Source: a virus. Taken from it: DNA of 26,573 bases. The DNA lies in IMG/VR virus record IMGVR_UViG_3300027899_000059, positions 1 to 26,573 of that record; one strand, 5' to 3'. The translations under genes were made by a program, and so were the position numbers. Within the stretch, counting starts at the first letter, position 1; every line of letters begins with the position of its first letter. Below the pieces are notes generated by a model that worked only from the letters and a program-made list of their open reading frames with translations, was not told where the DNA came from and searched no databases. Below, one piece after another: positions 15,758-22,240 of the stretch.

Positions 15758-16926
15758 TGGCGTATGCAGAATTTCGATATGTAACAACTAATTTATATCA
15801 ACCGGGCAGTACGGCCAACCCAATTATTTCTGAATTGCCATTTACCGGAGTTAATTTTACTTCACAATTAAATTCAGTTGGTACGTTTCAAGGTCATGTA
15901 CTTTTGTCAGGCATTAACTCGGGGCCATCAAACGCTTATGATGGAACAATTCCCGGTAAAACTATTTTGTGGGTTCTTTATACTGACCCCGTAACTTACA
16001 CAAGCGTTCCCGTTTGGTCAGGGGTTATTTGGGCGCGTGAATATGATTCGGCATCGCAAACATTAAGTATTAGCGCGCAAGAAATGATTAGCCTGTACAA
16101 CCGCCGGCGTATTAGCACTACTAAAGATTATTCGGTAAATCCTTTAAATGTTAATGGTTATGACCCCGCTTATATCGCATACCAACTTATGTTATATGCT
16201 GAAGGTTTGACACATGGTAAAACAGGTTTGACTTACAATAGTGCCACTACGGCTTATTTAACAAAAAAACTTTACAACGGTTATGAATTAAAATCCGTGT
16301 ACCAAGCAATCAAAGATTTAGCGTCTAATTACTTTGATTTCAAAATTAAACCTTTAGTTATTGGCGGAACTTTAGTCAATCAATTTATGATAGGTTCCCC
16401 GCTTGGTACGATATACAGTACAACTTCGCTTACTGCCACGGTATTTCAATTTCCGGGCAACCTTGTTGAATACAAGTTTCCTGAAGATGCTTCAAGTGCG
16501 GCTAACAAACTTTACGGTTTGGGCTACGGCGCAAACAATACAAAGGTATTAGCGACAGCAATTGACCCGTCAAAGATTACAAGCGGCGACTGGCCTTTGT
16601 TGGAAGATAGTGCTAGTTATACAGATGTTGGCGATTTGCAATTACTTAAAGATTTAACGCTTGGACAATTAAACGCAACTTCGTATCCACCTACAACAAT
16701 TGAAGTTGTCTTACCACCTTACATTGACCCAATTTACCCATCGTATAATGTTGGTGACCAAGTTCGTTTAAATATCAAAGATGATTATTTTCCGGCTGGA
16801 ATTAATTTTGGTAATAACAGCGACCCATTACGCATTATGGCTATTAGCGTTTCCCCGGGTGAGAATGGGCCAAGCCGGGTTACTATTACATTAACTAGAC
16901 CACTTGCGGCGGGAACGGTGTCCTAA
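15757..16926 (+). CDS. Tail-tip hub protein (Tal/gp27-like)
   Basis: A 389-residue protein after Dit. Features of the hub fold are N-terminal strands (FTGVNFTSQLNSVGTFQGHV), a segment containing TILWVLYTDPVTYTSVPVWSG then ISAQEMISLYNRRRI (108-122), a helical middle (AIKDLASNYFDFKIKP) and a C-terminal beta part ending in PSRVTITLTRPLA. Actinophage homologues are often annotated as minor tail protein (gp37-like). It closes the tail tube and supports the fibre. No peptidase or lysozyme domain is visible in it. Confidence 0.77.
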   Translation: MAYAEFRYVTTNLYQPGSTANPIISELPFTGVNFTSQLNSVGTFQGHVLLSGINSGPSNAYDGTIPGKTILWVLYTDPVTYTSVPVWSGVIWAREYDSASQTLSISAQEMISLYNRRRISTTKDYSVNPLNVNGYDPAYIAYQLMLYAEGLTHGKTGLTYNSATTAYLTKKLYNGYELKSVYQAIKDLASNYFDFKIKPLVIGGTLVNQFMIGSPLGTIYSTTSLTATVFQFPGNLVEYKFPEDASSAANKLYGLGYGANNTKVLATAIDPSKITSGDWPLLEDSASYTDVGDLQLLKDLTLGQLNATSYPPTTIEVVLPPYIDPIYPSYNVGDQVRLNIKDDYFPAGINFGNNSDPLRIMAISVSPGENGPSRVTITLTRPLAAGTVS

Positions 16927-18377
16927 TGGCATTTGTGAACTTACCACCTAACTTACAAGATATGTTTTATAGCATTACTGACCGTATTGCTAAACTAGAA
17001 ACAGGGCCTAATGCCGCGGCTTATTCTGCACAATCAGCACAAACAACCGCGCAATCAGCGCAATCAAGTGCGCTGTATTCTCAATCGGTTGCAACACAAG
17101 CGCAAATTCAAGCAATCAACGCGCAAGTATCAGCCAACTTAGCCGCATCACAGGCGACTATTGCGCAATCACAGGCAACTATTGCATCATCACAAGCAAC
17201 CGCGGCGCAAACTTCCGCTAACGGTAAAAACACAAATCGTTATTCAACGTCAGCACCGGGAACAACTGCAAACATTGTTGGTGATTTATGGTTTCAGTAC
17301 GGAGTATCCGCGCCATACACAAACAAAGTTATTGCGCAATTTGTAGGAGCCGGCGGAACAACGTGGACTTCAATGCCAATTTCCGGACTTGTAGTTACCA
17401 ACATTGACGCAGGTTCAATTACAACCGGAACACTTAGCGCAATTCAAATTACTGCCGGTTCGGGCGCAACAACATTTTCAGTTAGTCCTACGGGATATAT
17501 GCAAGCAAATGGTGCATATATTATTGGAAACATTACAGCAACTAGCGGAACATTTTCTGGAAGTATTTACGCCGGTTCAGGTGCTTTTGGAACTCTTAGC
17601 GGAAACACTTTAATTAGTGGTTGGTCAATTGGTTCAAATGGTATTACAGGTGTTGGTTCAGCGACTATTACCGGCGGTTTAATTAGCGGTTCAAGTATTA
17701 ACATTGGTAGCGGCGCGTTTACGGTTAATAGTGCGGGCGCTTTATATGCAAGTAGCGCAACAATCTATGGAACTATTTATGCAAGTTCGGGTTCATTTAG
17801 CGGTTCGGTAACTGCAACAACCGGAAGTATTGGTGGATTTGTTCTTAGTAATAATTATATTGGTGACCCTTCAACAAGTTATGGCATAAATTCTTTAAAT
17901 GGTTTTGCAACTTTTTCTATAACGGGTGTCAGCGGGTTGATTTCTTCAGGCGGCGTATCAGCGGCAGGTGAACTTAACGCGCAAAAAGCAATACCTTTTA
18001 CGGTAACAGCGCAACCTAATTGTTATATTACAACCGCAGGAGATATTCGTAAATCATCTTATACTGTTCCTTCTTCAATACGATACAAAGAAAACATTAC
18101 CGATATTTCTAATGTTTATGAAATAGACCCGAAGTTATTGTTGCAAGTTCCTGTTAGGGCGTTTACATATAAAGACGGAGTATTGCCCGAAAACGAAGAT
18201 AGACAAGGTATGCAAATTCCGGGTTTTATTGCTGAAGAACTTGAAAAAATCTACCCAATTGCAGTTGTATATGTTGATGGGGAAGTTGAAACATACAACG
18301 ACAGATACATTGTTCCGGGATTACTTGCACTTATTCAAGACCAAGAAAAACGTATCAAACTACTGGAAGGCAACTAA
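16926..18377 (+). CDS. Tail fibre with C-terminal S74 intramolecular chaperone
   Basis: A 483-residue fibre. Residues 25-100 are Ala/Ser/Gln repeats that should form a trimeric coiled coil. Next comes NRYSTSAPGTTANIVGDLWF (104-123), a phage fibre motif that precedes the receptor-binding part. Gly/Ser/Thr/Ile-rich pseudo-repeats (about 200-310, such as SGSIYAGSGAFG and YGTIYASSGSFSG) suggest a beta-helix. The last 100 residues are a peptidase S74 domain: SSIRYKENI (Ser383/384 and Lys388 as the dyad), GFIAEELEKIYP and the closing helix LLALIQDQEKRIKLLE. This domain folds the trimer and then cuts itself off before the Ser. Confidence 0.9.
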   Translation: MAFVNLPPNLQDMFYSITDRIAKLETGPNAAAYSAQSAQTTAQSAQSSALYSQSVATQAQIQAINAQVSANLAASQATIAQSQATIASSQATAAQTSANGKNTNRYSTSAPGTTANIVGDLWFQYGVSAPYTNKVIAQFVGAGGTTWTSMPISGLVVTNIDAGSITTGTLSAIQITAGSGATTFSVSPTGYMQANGAYIIGNITATSGTFSGSIYAGSGAFGTLSGNTLISGWSIGSNGITGVGSATITGGLISGSSINIGSGAFTVNSAGALYASSATIYGTIYASSGSFSGSVTATTGSIGGFVLSNNYIGDPSTSYGINSLNGFATFSITGVSGLISSGGVSAAGELNAQKAIPFTVTAQPNCYITTAGDIRKSSYTVPSSIRYKENITDISNVYEIDPKLLLQVPVRAFTYKDGVLPENEDRQGMQIPGFIAEELEKIYPIAVVYVDGEVETYNDRYIVPGLLALIQDQEKRIKLLEGN

Positions 18378-18497
18378 ATGGAAGTACATATTGACGAAGT
18401 GTTAAAACACATGCGAGAACTTATTGGCACACAAGCCCAAGAAATCGCCGTACTTAAAGCAACGCTAGAAACACAACCACCATCAACTAACCCATAA
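18378..18497 (+). CDS. Small coiled-coil protein after the fibre gene
   Basis: A 39-residue ORF starting immediately after the fibre stop. Its heptad-like sequence (VLKHMRELIGTQAQEIAVLK) predicts a short coiled coil, ending in PPSTNP. The upstream TACTGGAAGG offers a Shine-Dalgarno. Small proteins of this sort sit between fibre and lysis genes in many phages. Function unknown. Confidence 0.6.
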   Translation: MEVHIDEVLKHMRELIGTQAQEIAVLKATLETQPPSTNP

Positions 18498-18513
18498 CCC
18501 GAAAGGGCGCAAA

Positions 18514-18768
18514 ATGTCGTCAGACGTAGCCACAATTATCTATTCGTATTTCTTTGTAGGTGCGGCCATTGCCGCAGGTGTTGGCATGATTGCCCGACAC
18601 TATGTGCGAATTCAAACCGAACAACTAAAAGAACAACTGAATAAGATTATGTACGCGCTTTACAATGATGGCAAAACTGGCCTAATCAACAAGGTAGACC
18701 AACTAATTGAAAACCAACAATGTATTCGGGTAGATGTGGAAGTGCTAAAGGCTAAGGCGGAACAATGA
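18514..18768 (+). CDS. Single-span membrane protein with coiled coil, possible holin partner
   Basis: An 84-residue protein with one N-terminal transmembrane helix (IIYSYFFVGAAIAAGVGMIA, about 8-27) followed by a basic, then helical cytoplasmic part (QTEQLKEQLNKIMYAL, LINKVDQLIENQQ). A GAAAGGGC ribosome site precedes the ATG, and the stop overlaps the endolysin start (ATGA). Its place beside the peptidase suggests a lysis role such as holin, antiholin or spanin-like; the one-helix topology does not tell which. Confidence 0.65.
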   Translation: MSSDVATIIYSYFFVGAAIAAGVGMIARHYVRIQTEQLKEQLNKIMYALYNDGKTGLINKVDQLIENQQCIRVDVEVLKAKAEQ

Positions 18769-19226
18769 GTGAAAAAAGTCAAAACGGTTGGGCCGCTAGT
18801 AAAGACCCAAACGAAATTCACATAAAGGCTTTTCCTGTTGTTGGCACACATATCCACTTGCGTTGCCAAGCAACCGCCGGCGTTATCCTTGCCGCTTTTG
18901 CAGGTGAATTTAATGCAACGGTTGAAAAACTTGAAGGCGTTACATTTGATGATTGGAGTTACGCGTACCGACCTGTTCGTGGCAAGACAACAGGATTATC
19001 TAATCACGCGTCAGGTACGGCCATTGACCTAAATGCGGTTAAACACCCATTAGGTAAACAACATACTTTTACCGGCCCACAAGAAGTAATCTTGAAGGCG
19101 TTGGTAAAGAAATACGGAATACGGTGGGGCGGAAGTTATAAAGACCGCATTGATGAAATGCACTTTGAAATAATCGAATCACCTACGCAAGTCAAACTAC
19201 GCATCAACAAGTTAGGGCTAAAATGA
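18765..19226 (+). CDS. Endolysin-type M15 peptidase (VanY/L-Ala-D-Glu or D-Ala-D-Ala type)
   Basis: A 153-residue M15 family zinc peptidase. The SNHASGTAIDLN block (79-90) provides His81 and Asp88, and DEMHFEI (130-136) provides catalytic Glu131 and the third zinc ligand His133. The fold would cut peptide cross-links of the peptidoglycan during host lysis. It lacks a signal peptide and a cell-wall-binding domain, so the flanking membrane proteins should export it. It overlaps both neighbours by 4 bases (ATGA), forming one lysis unit. Confidence 0.87.
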   Translation: MSEKSQNGWAASKDPNEIHIKAFPVVGTHIHLRCQATAGVILAAFAGEFNATVEKLEGVTFDDWSYAYRPVRGKTTGLSNHASGTAIDLNAVKHPLGKQHTFTGPQEVILKALVKKYGIRWGGSYKDRIDEMHFEIIESPTQVKLRINKLGLK

Positions 19227-19420
19227 AAAAACTATCTGACAAACAAATTAAAGCAATTAAGGATTACGGATTGGCTATTGTTGCCGCCGCGGTAACTATG
19301 GGCATCTCTTTGCTTACAGATTTAGCGCCACAATACGCAATTGTTATTGGAGCGCTTGCCATGCCATTAACTAAATGGGCTAACAAAAACTCTAAAGATT
19401 ATGGCGTAGGTTCAGAATAA
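19223..19420 (+). CDS. Two-span membrane protein, likely holin
   Basis: A 65-residue protein with a basic N-terminus (MKKLSDKQIKAIKDYG), two hydrophobic helices (LAIVAAAVTMGISLLT and YAIVIGALAMPLTKW), a short Asp-containing turn and a charged tail. Size, two spans and coupling to the endolysin gene (ATGA overlap) fit a class II holin that opens the membrane at lysis. The strong terminator 17 bases downstream marks the end of the late operon. Confidence 0.75.
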   Translation: MKKLSDKQIKAIKDYGLAIVAAAVTMGISLLTDLAPQYAIVIGALAMPLTKWANKNSKDYGVGSE

Positions 19421-19436
19421 TTAGACACGCTTAATT

Positions 19437-19472
19437 GCCCCACCTTGCCTAACAGCGGGGTGGGGCTTTTTT
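19437..19472 (+). terminator. Rho-independent terminator of the late operon
   Basis: GCCCCACC (19437-19444) pairs with GGTGGGGC (19459-19466), 8 G/C-rich pairs, followed at once by six T (19467-19472). It begins 17 bases after the holin stop and ends the structural/lysis transcript. Confidence 0.93.
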
Positions 19473-19509
19473 GTTGTATCATTTTACTACTCTAACGGAA
19501 GGTATAACG

Positions 19510-19752
19510 ATGGCATTAGCGGATTCGTTAAAGGAAGCGGCAGACAGCGCACCTAGAAATTCCACTTGTTCAATTTTTAAGATTAAGCAAAAGATGAACA
19601 AGGAAGATTTGGTTACATTTGAAGCCGTACTTTATGACCGTTCCGTTAAGGCTTCAGTTTTAGAACGGGCTTTGAAAAAAGAAGATATTGATTTACAACA
19701 AGGAACAATTACGCGTCACCGGAACGGCGGGTGTAAGACCTGTGGCGCTTAA
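19510..19752 (+). CDS. Small protein upstream of a phosphoesterase, possible DNA-binding
   Basis: An 80-residue protein. ATG 19510 is chosen because ACGGAAGG lies 8 bases before it and upstream codons fall in the terminator. Helical segments LADSLKEAADSA, KEDLVTFEAVLYDRSVKASVLERALKKE and the C-terminal ITRHRNGGCKTCGA resemble a family of short actinophage proteins with helix-turn-helix-like content and a terminal CxxC. A regulatory or small-terminase-like role is possible but unproven. A -10-like TATCAT (19477-19482) just after the terminator may start this transcript. Confidence 0.6.
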   Translation: MALADSLKEAADSAPRNSTCSIFKIKQKMNKEDLVTFEAVLYDRSVKASVLERALKKEDIDLQQGTITRHRNGGCKTCGA

Positions 19753-20776
19753 AGATTCGCTAGGAGAAGAACAGGCTAAAGAACAAGTCGAATTAGAAAC
19801 CGCTGAATTGCGCAAAGCGCTTTTACAAGCGCAACGACAACTAGCCAAGATTAAAATACGCAACGATGAATTAGTTGTTGCAACCCACCGCGGAGCCTAT
19901 GAAGCAATGTTGGCATTAGGCAAAGTTGAACCTGTACCCGCGCCTAAAATTGATAAGCGCAAAGTAAAAGCCGAAGTTGCATTAGTTCATTCAACCGACT
20001 GGCAGGGTTCAAAAGTCACATCGTCATACGACAGCGAAATAATGCGCCAACGCGTATTGCAATTTGCTGACAAGATTGTGCATCTTACGGAATTACAGCG
20101 CGAGCATCATCCTGTTAAAGAATGTGTAGTGATGTTTGGCGGCGATATGGTCGAAGGTTTGTTTAACTACCCCGCGCAATTGTGGCAAATTGACAGTAGT
20201 TTATTTGGGCAGTTTGTAAATGTATCGCGGCTTTGTGTGGACTTTGTTCGCGTCATGCTTGCTAACTTTGAAAAGGTAACTGTTGTCGCTGAATGGGGTA
20301 ATCATGGCCGCATCGGTGGAAAACGCGCTGAAGTTCCTAAGAGCGATAACGTGGACAGAATGGTTTATGAAATGAGCCGTCAATTGTTAGCAAATGAAAA
20401 ACGACTGACATGGGAAGATTGCCCTGAAGATATTCAAGAAGTTGAAGTTGGAAATTATCGCGCTTTGTTAATGCACGGTGACGAATTAGGCCGGTCAGGA
20501 TTTGCTTCCCCTGCGGCTTGGATTGCCGGCGCTAATAGATGGAAAGCCGGAGCGCATGATTACGATTTCCATGATATTTATTTGGGCCATTATCATCGCC
20601 ACGCACAAGAACCAATTCAAAAGCATTACAACATTTATTGGACAGGTTCTACCGAATCAGATAACAGATACGCACGTGATTCAATGGCCGCAAGTGGTAT
20701 GCCGTCACAACGATTGCATTTTATTGACCCGGTTAAAGGTCGCGTAACTGCTAACTATCAGGTTTGGTTGGATTAA
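19742..20776 (+). CDS. Calcineurin-like metallophosphoesterase
   Basis: A 344-residue protein when started at GTG 19742, which overlaps the previous stop by 11 bases; an ATG at 19688 would overlap it by 65. After an N-terminal coiled coil (about 10-45) it carries the two-metal phosphoesterase motifs: HSTDWQG (83-89), FGGDMVEG (132-139), EWGNHGR (184-190), LMHGDE (243-248) and LGHYHRH (281-287). Substrates of phage members are unknown; DNA or cyclic nucleotides are possible. It ends 4 bases into the convergent minus-strand gene. Confidence 0.82.
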   Translation: MALKDSLGEEQAKEQVELETAELRKALLQAQRQLAKIKIRNDELVVATHRGAYEAMLALGKVEPVPAPKIDKRKVKAEVALVHSTDWQGSKVTSSYDSEIMRQRVLQFADKIVHLTELQREHHPVKECVVMFGGDMVEGLFNYPAQLWQIDSSLFGQFVNVSRLCVDFVRVMLANFEKVTVVAEWGNHGRIGGKRAEVPKSDNVDRMVYEMSRQLLANEKRLTWEDCPEDIQEVEVGNYRALLMHGDELGRSGFASPAAWIAGANRWKAGAHDYDFHDIYLGHYHRHAQEPIQKHYNIYWTGSTESDNRYARDSMAASGMPSQRLHFIDPVKGRVTANYQVWLD

Positions 20777-20934
20777 TCTTTTTTAAATTCCAAATAAAAA
20801 CCTTTTAAATATTCGTTTTCAAATGTCCACATACCATCGGTTAAATCTGCATTTAATTTATTGGCAAAGTTCCATGCGCTACCTTGCGTTTTCCAATACT
20901 TTGTTTCGCCATTTGCATCTTTGTAAGTAATCAT
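20773..20934 (-). CDS. Hypothetical 53-residue protein
   Basis: A small ORF with a start at 20934, 6 bases after the stop of the upstream minus-strand gene. It is Trp/Tyr/Phe rich (KYWKTQGSAWNFANKL, MWTFENEYLKGFYLEF) and acidic to neutral. It resembles no family I know. Its codon use and aromatic pattern look protein-like, and its stop overlaps the phosphoesterase end by 4 bases. The ribosome site is weak (AATGGG), so it probably depends on coupling to the gene at 21123. Confidence 0.6.
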   Translation of the reverse strand: MITYKDANGETKYWKTQGSAWNFANKLNADLTDGMWTFENEYLKGFYLEFKKD

Positions 20935-20940
20935 AATTAA

Positions 20941-21123
20941 TTACCCATTCCATCCGTATCGAACAATTTCATTACATTCTTTTAATGTTTTAAATGTTCC
21001 AACTGTTAATTGCATTGTGGCGTTAATGTGTTCAGTTAATACATAACCAACTTCATTTTTTTTTGCTGAATAATTTCCATAACGGTCTTGGTAAAAACCT
21101 TTTTGTACTGTTTGCTTTAACAT
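20941..21123 (-). CDS. Hypothetical 60-residue early protein
   Basis: A basic 60-residue protein (MLKQTVQKGFYQDRYGNYSAKK...) with no recognised domain. A strong ribosome site, ATAGGGGC, precedes the ATG and matches the AAAGGGGC before the rightward gene at 21772. It is the first gene of the leftward transcript from the divergent control region, with the hairpin at 21141-21160 and promoter element at 21167-21190 directly upstream. Early, host-directed small proteins are often placed this way; that role is inference. Confidence 0.7.
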   Translation of the reverse strand: MLKQTVQKGFYQDRYGNYSAKKNEVGYVLTEHINATMQLTVGTFKTLKECNEIVRYGWNG

Positions 21124-21140
21124 TTTTTGCCCCTATCTTT

Positions 21141-21160
21141 ATGAAGCCTGTTTGCTTCAT
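21141..21160 (-). promoter_or_regulatory. 5'-UTR hairpin of the leftward transcript
   Basis: On the minus strand, ATGAAGC pairs with GCTTCAT (7 bp) around loop AAACAG. It ends 17 bases before the start codon, just before the Shine-Dalgarno. The loop with its closing pair (CAAACAGG) resembles TAAACGG in the hairpins at 21728-21750 and 25687-25705, while stem sequences differ. Confidence 0.75.
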
Positions 21161-21166
21161 GTCTTA

Positions 21167-21190
21167 ATCATAGGACATACCTTACGGTTT
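21167..21190 (-). promoter_or_regulatory. Leftward promoter with conserved AAACCGTAAGGTATG element
   Basis: Minus-strand AAACCGTAAGGTATG (21190-21176) is identical over 15 bases to 21698-21712. Three bases later comes TATGAT (21172-21167), a good -10. No TTGACA-like -35 lies at the right distance, so the conserved element occupies the -35/spacer position. Within it, ACC-N4-GGT is an inverted repeat suited to protein binding. Confidence 0.7.
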
Positions 21191-21228
21191 GTATACTTCT
21201 ACCGTGTTGCGTACACCACATTTTCTAT

Positions 21229-21242
21229 CGAACAGATGTTCG
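21229..21242. promoter_or_regulatory. SOS (LexA-type) box, left copy
   Basis: CGAACAGATGTTCG is a perfect CGAAC-N4-GTTCG dyad, the LexA operator form of gram-positives and Actinobacteria. It lies 38 bases upstream of the leftward 15-nt element, exactly the spacing of the right copy. Confidence 0.72.
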
Positions 21243-21540
21243 GGGTTTTAGTCGTTCCGGAGCCTAAGAAGCGGGCAGAATACGGCTTAGTTACAGCCGT
21301 TCCTTCACCTGAAGTTCTCGGTATAGAAATCGGGGGATTGCTCCCAATCGCGCCATGTATGGGTTCAGATTGATAGGAAAGCCCTAGGCGATTCGTTTTA
21401 AGGCTTCTGAAGCCATTCTGCCGGTTGCGGTATCCGGCCCGTTTGTTTAAGTAGACAAAGAAAAGAAACGCCATCTAACGGCGGTTTACGCGGGTACTGG
21501 CCGCGCTCAGGGTTCCTTGCACATTCAACCCGGATAACGA
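21243..21540. other. Hairpin-rich non-coding stretch, candidate structured RNA or origin
   Basis: No convincing gene occupies these 300 bases, which look richer in G+C than their surroundings. Successive inverted repeats seen by eye are: ACGGCT/AGCCGT (21282-21300), GATTG/CAATC (21336-21349), GGCTT/AAGCC (21402-21414), GCCGG/CCGGC (21420-21438), TTTGT/ACAAA (21442-21459), AAACGCC/GGCGGTTT with a bulge (21466-21487), CGCGG/CCGCG (21489-21505) and GGGTT/AACCC (21510-21531). The last loop contains CTTGCACA (21516-21523), complementary to TGTGCAAG in the loop of the next hairpin. A -10-like TATACT at 21192-21197 could start a + strand RNA. An origin or attachment site is an alternative. Confidence 0.5.
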
Positions 21541-21559
21541 AAAAAGAATAGCACATAAA

Positions 21560-21609
21560 AAGACCCGGGGCGTGTGCAAGAAGCCATACGACTTCACCCC
21601 GGGTCTTTA
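21560..21609. terminator. Strong 12-bp hairpin, probable bidirectional terminator
   Basis: AAAGACCCGGGG (21560-21571) pairs perfectly with CCCCGGGTCTTT (21598-21609) around a 26-base loop that itself holds GAAG/CTTC. Reading + it ends in TCTTT; reading - it ends in TCTTTTT, the better U-run. It separates the two divergent transcripts. Loop bases 21574-21581 are complementary to the loop at 21516-21523. Confidence 0.72.
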
Positions 21610-21645
21610 GGCGTTTCTGCCCGTCTCAGATAGTACCTGATTATC

Positions 21646-21659
21646 GAACATCCGTTCGG
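21646..21659. promoter_or_regulatory. SOS (LexA-type) box, right copy
   Basis: CGAACATCCGTTCG is a perfect CGAAC-N4-GTTCG dyad, followed by a 38-base gap to the rightward 15-nt element. Read in its own direction, the left copy is CGAACATCTGTTCG, differing at one base. Confidence 0.75.
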
Positions 21660-21697
21660 GCAAAAATGTGACGAACGCCACACCTTAAATGGCACAT

Positions 21698-21721
21698 AAA
21701 CCGTAAGGTATGCAGTACAGT
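21698..21721 (+). promoter_or_regulatory. Rightward promoter with conserved AAACCGTAAGGTATG element
   Basis: The 15-nt element (21698-21712) is followed after 3 bases by TACAGT (21716-21721), at the same offset as TATGAT in the leftward copy. TAAATGG lies upstream at 21685-21691 and also precedes the third copy. It should drive the early operon from 21772. Confidence 0.7.
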
Positions 21722-21727
21722 TCAACC

Positions 21728-21750
21728 ATAAGAACTAAACGGGTTCTTAT
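21728..21750 (+). promoter_or_regulatory. 5'-UTR hairpin of the rightward transcript
   Basis: ATAAGAAC pairs with GTTCTTAT (8 bp) around loop TAAACGG. It starts 15 bases after the promoter element, as in the leftward copy, and ends 21 bases before the ATG at 21772, ahead of the AAAGGGGC ribosome site. Confidence 0.78.
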
Positions 21751-21771
21751 TAAAAACAAAGGGGCAACAAA

Positions 21772-21927
21772 ATGTTAAAATGTAACAATTGCGCGGCACG
21801 TGTTGATGTATTGGCTCACCAAATTCGCGGCACTCAAACTGTAATCATTTGTTTAGATTGCGCTGACCGTTATTACCAAGACCAACTTACAAAGTCTTTG
21901 ATTGCTAAAGAAAAAGTAGGTGCTTAA
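21772..21927 (+). CDS. Small zinc-ribbon protein, first gene of the early operon
   Basis: A 51-residue protein with CNNC (4-7) and CLDC (27-30) pairs, a compact zinc ribbon, and a C-terminal basic/polar helix (DRYYQDQLTKSLIAKEK). AAAGGGGCAACAAA is the ribosome site. As the first gene behind the SOS-box promoter it is likely made very early; a role in binding nucleic acid or a host protein is plausible but not shown. Confidence 0.75.
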   Translation: MLKCNNCAARVDVLAHQIRGTQTVIICLDCADRYYQDQLTKSLIAKEKVGA

Positions 21928-21928
21928 T

Positions 21929-22237
21929 ATGACAACAACATTTATTAACTGCAATGCTGAAACAATGATTGCGCAAATTGGTCGAATGAACATTATGGGA
22001 ATTTCAGGCGGTCGCATCACAGTTCGTGAAACCGGAGTTACATTGCCTGTTGCCCGTGGATATTCAGTAACAGTAGATTTAGCCGCTAACTATACTTACA
22101 CAGTACGCCGCGTTTACACACGCGCCGGCAAGGTATCAATCAAAGGTGAATACACAAATGTTTATTGTGATGATTTAAATGAACGCACTTACGAAGCATC
22201 TTGCTACGTAAATATTGAAATGCCGAAGGGGGCATAA
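21929..22237 (+). CDS. Hypothetical 102-residue early protein
   Basis: Started at ATG 21929, one base after the previous stop; an in-frame ATG at 21920 falls inside that gene. The protein is beta-rich (GGRITVRETGVTLPVARGYSV, YTYTVRRVYTRAGKVSIKGEY) with an acidic C-terminal part containing Cys residues (YCDDLNERTYEASCYV). No family recognised. Phage proteins that load or modify host enzymes can look like this, but nothing specific is visible. Confidence 0.68.
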   Translation: MTTTFINCNAETMIAQIGRMNIMGISGGRITVRETGVTLPVARGYSVTVDLAANYTYTVRRVYTRAGKVSIKGEYTNVYCDDLNERTYEASCYVNIEMPKGA

Positions 22238-22240
22238 GGA

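Noticed and set aside
16926-18377. Fibre repeats as a DNA-level repeat element
   Set aside because: The Gly/Ser/Thr repeats are imperfect at the DNA level and are explained by beta-helix and coiled-coil coding.
21152-21373. Plus-strand frame with a protein-like reading (from an ATG at 21236)
   Set aside because: The reading looks somewhat protein-like and further codons follow in a shifted frame, but the start lies inside the SOS box and lacks a Shine-Dalgarno. A decayed gene cannot be excluded.
21320-21375. Second tRNA suggested by a GGGTTCAGATT stretch
   Set aside because: The flanking bases do not pair as a T stem, and no acceptor or anticodon arm can be built around it.
21199-21474. Minus-strand 91-codon frame across the hairpin-rich region
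   Set aside because: No ribosome site, spans the left SOS box and the promoter upstream sequence, and the underlying DNA is better explained as a series of inverted repeats.
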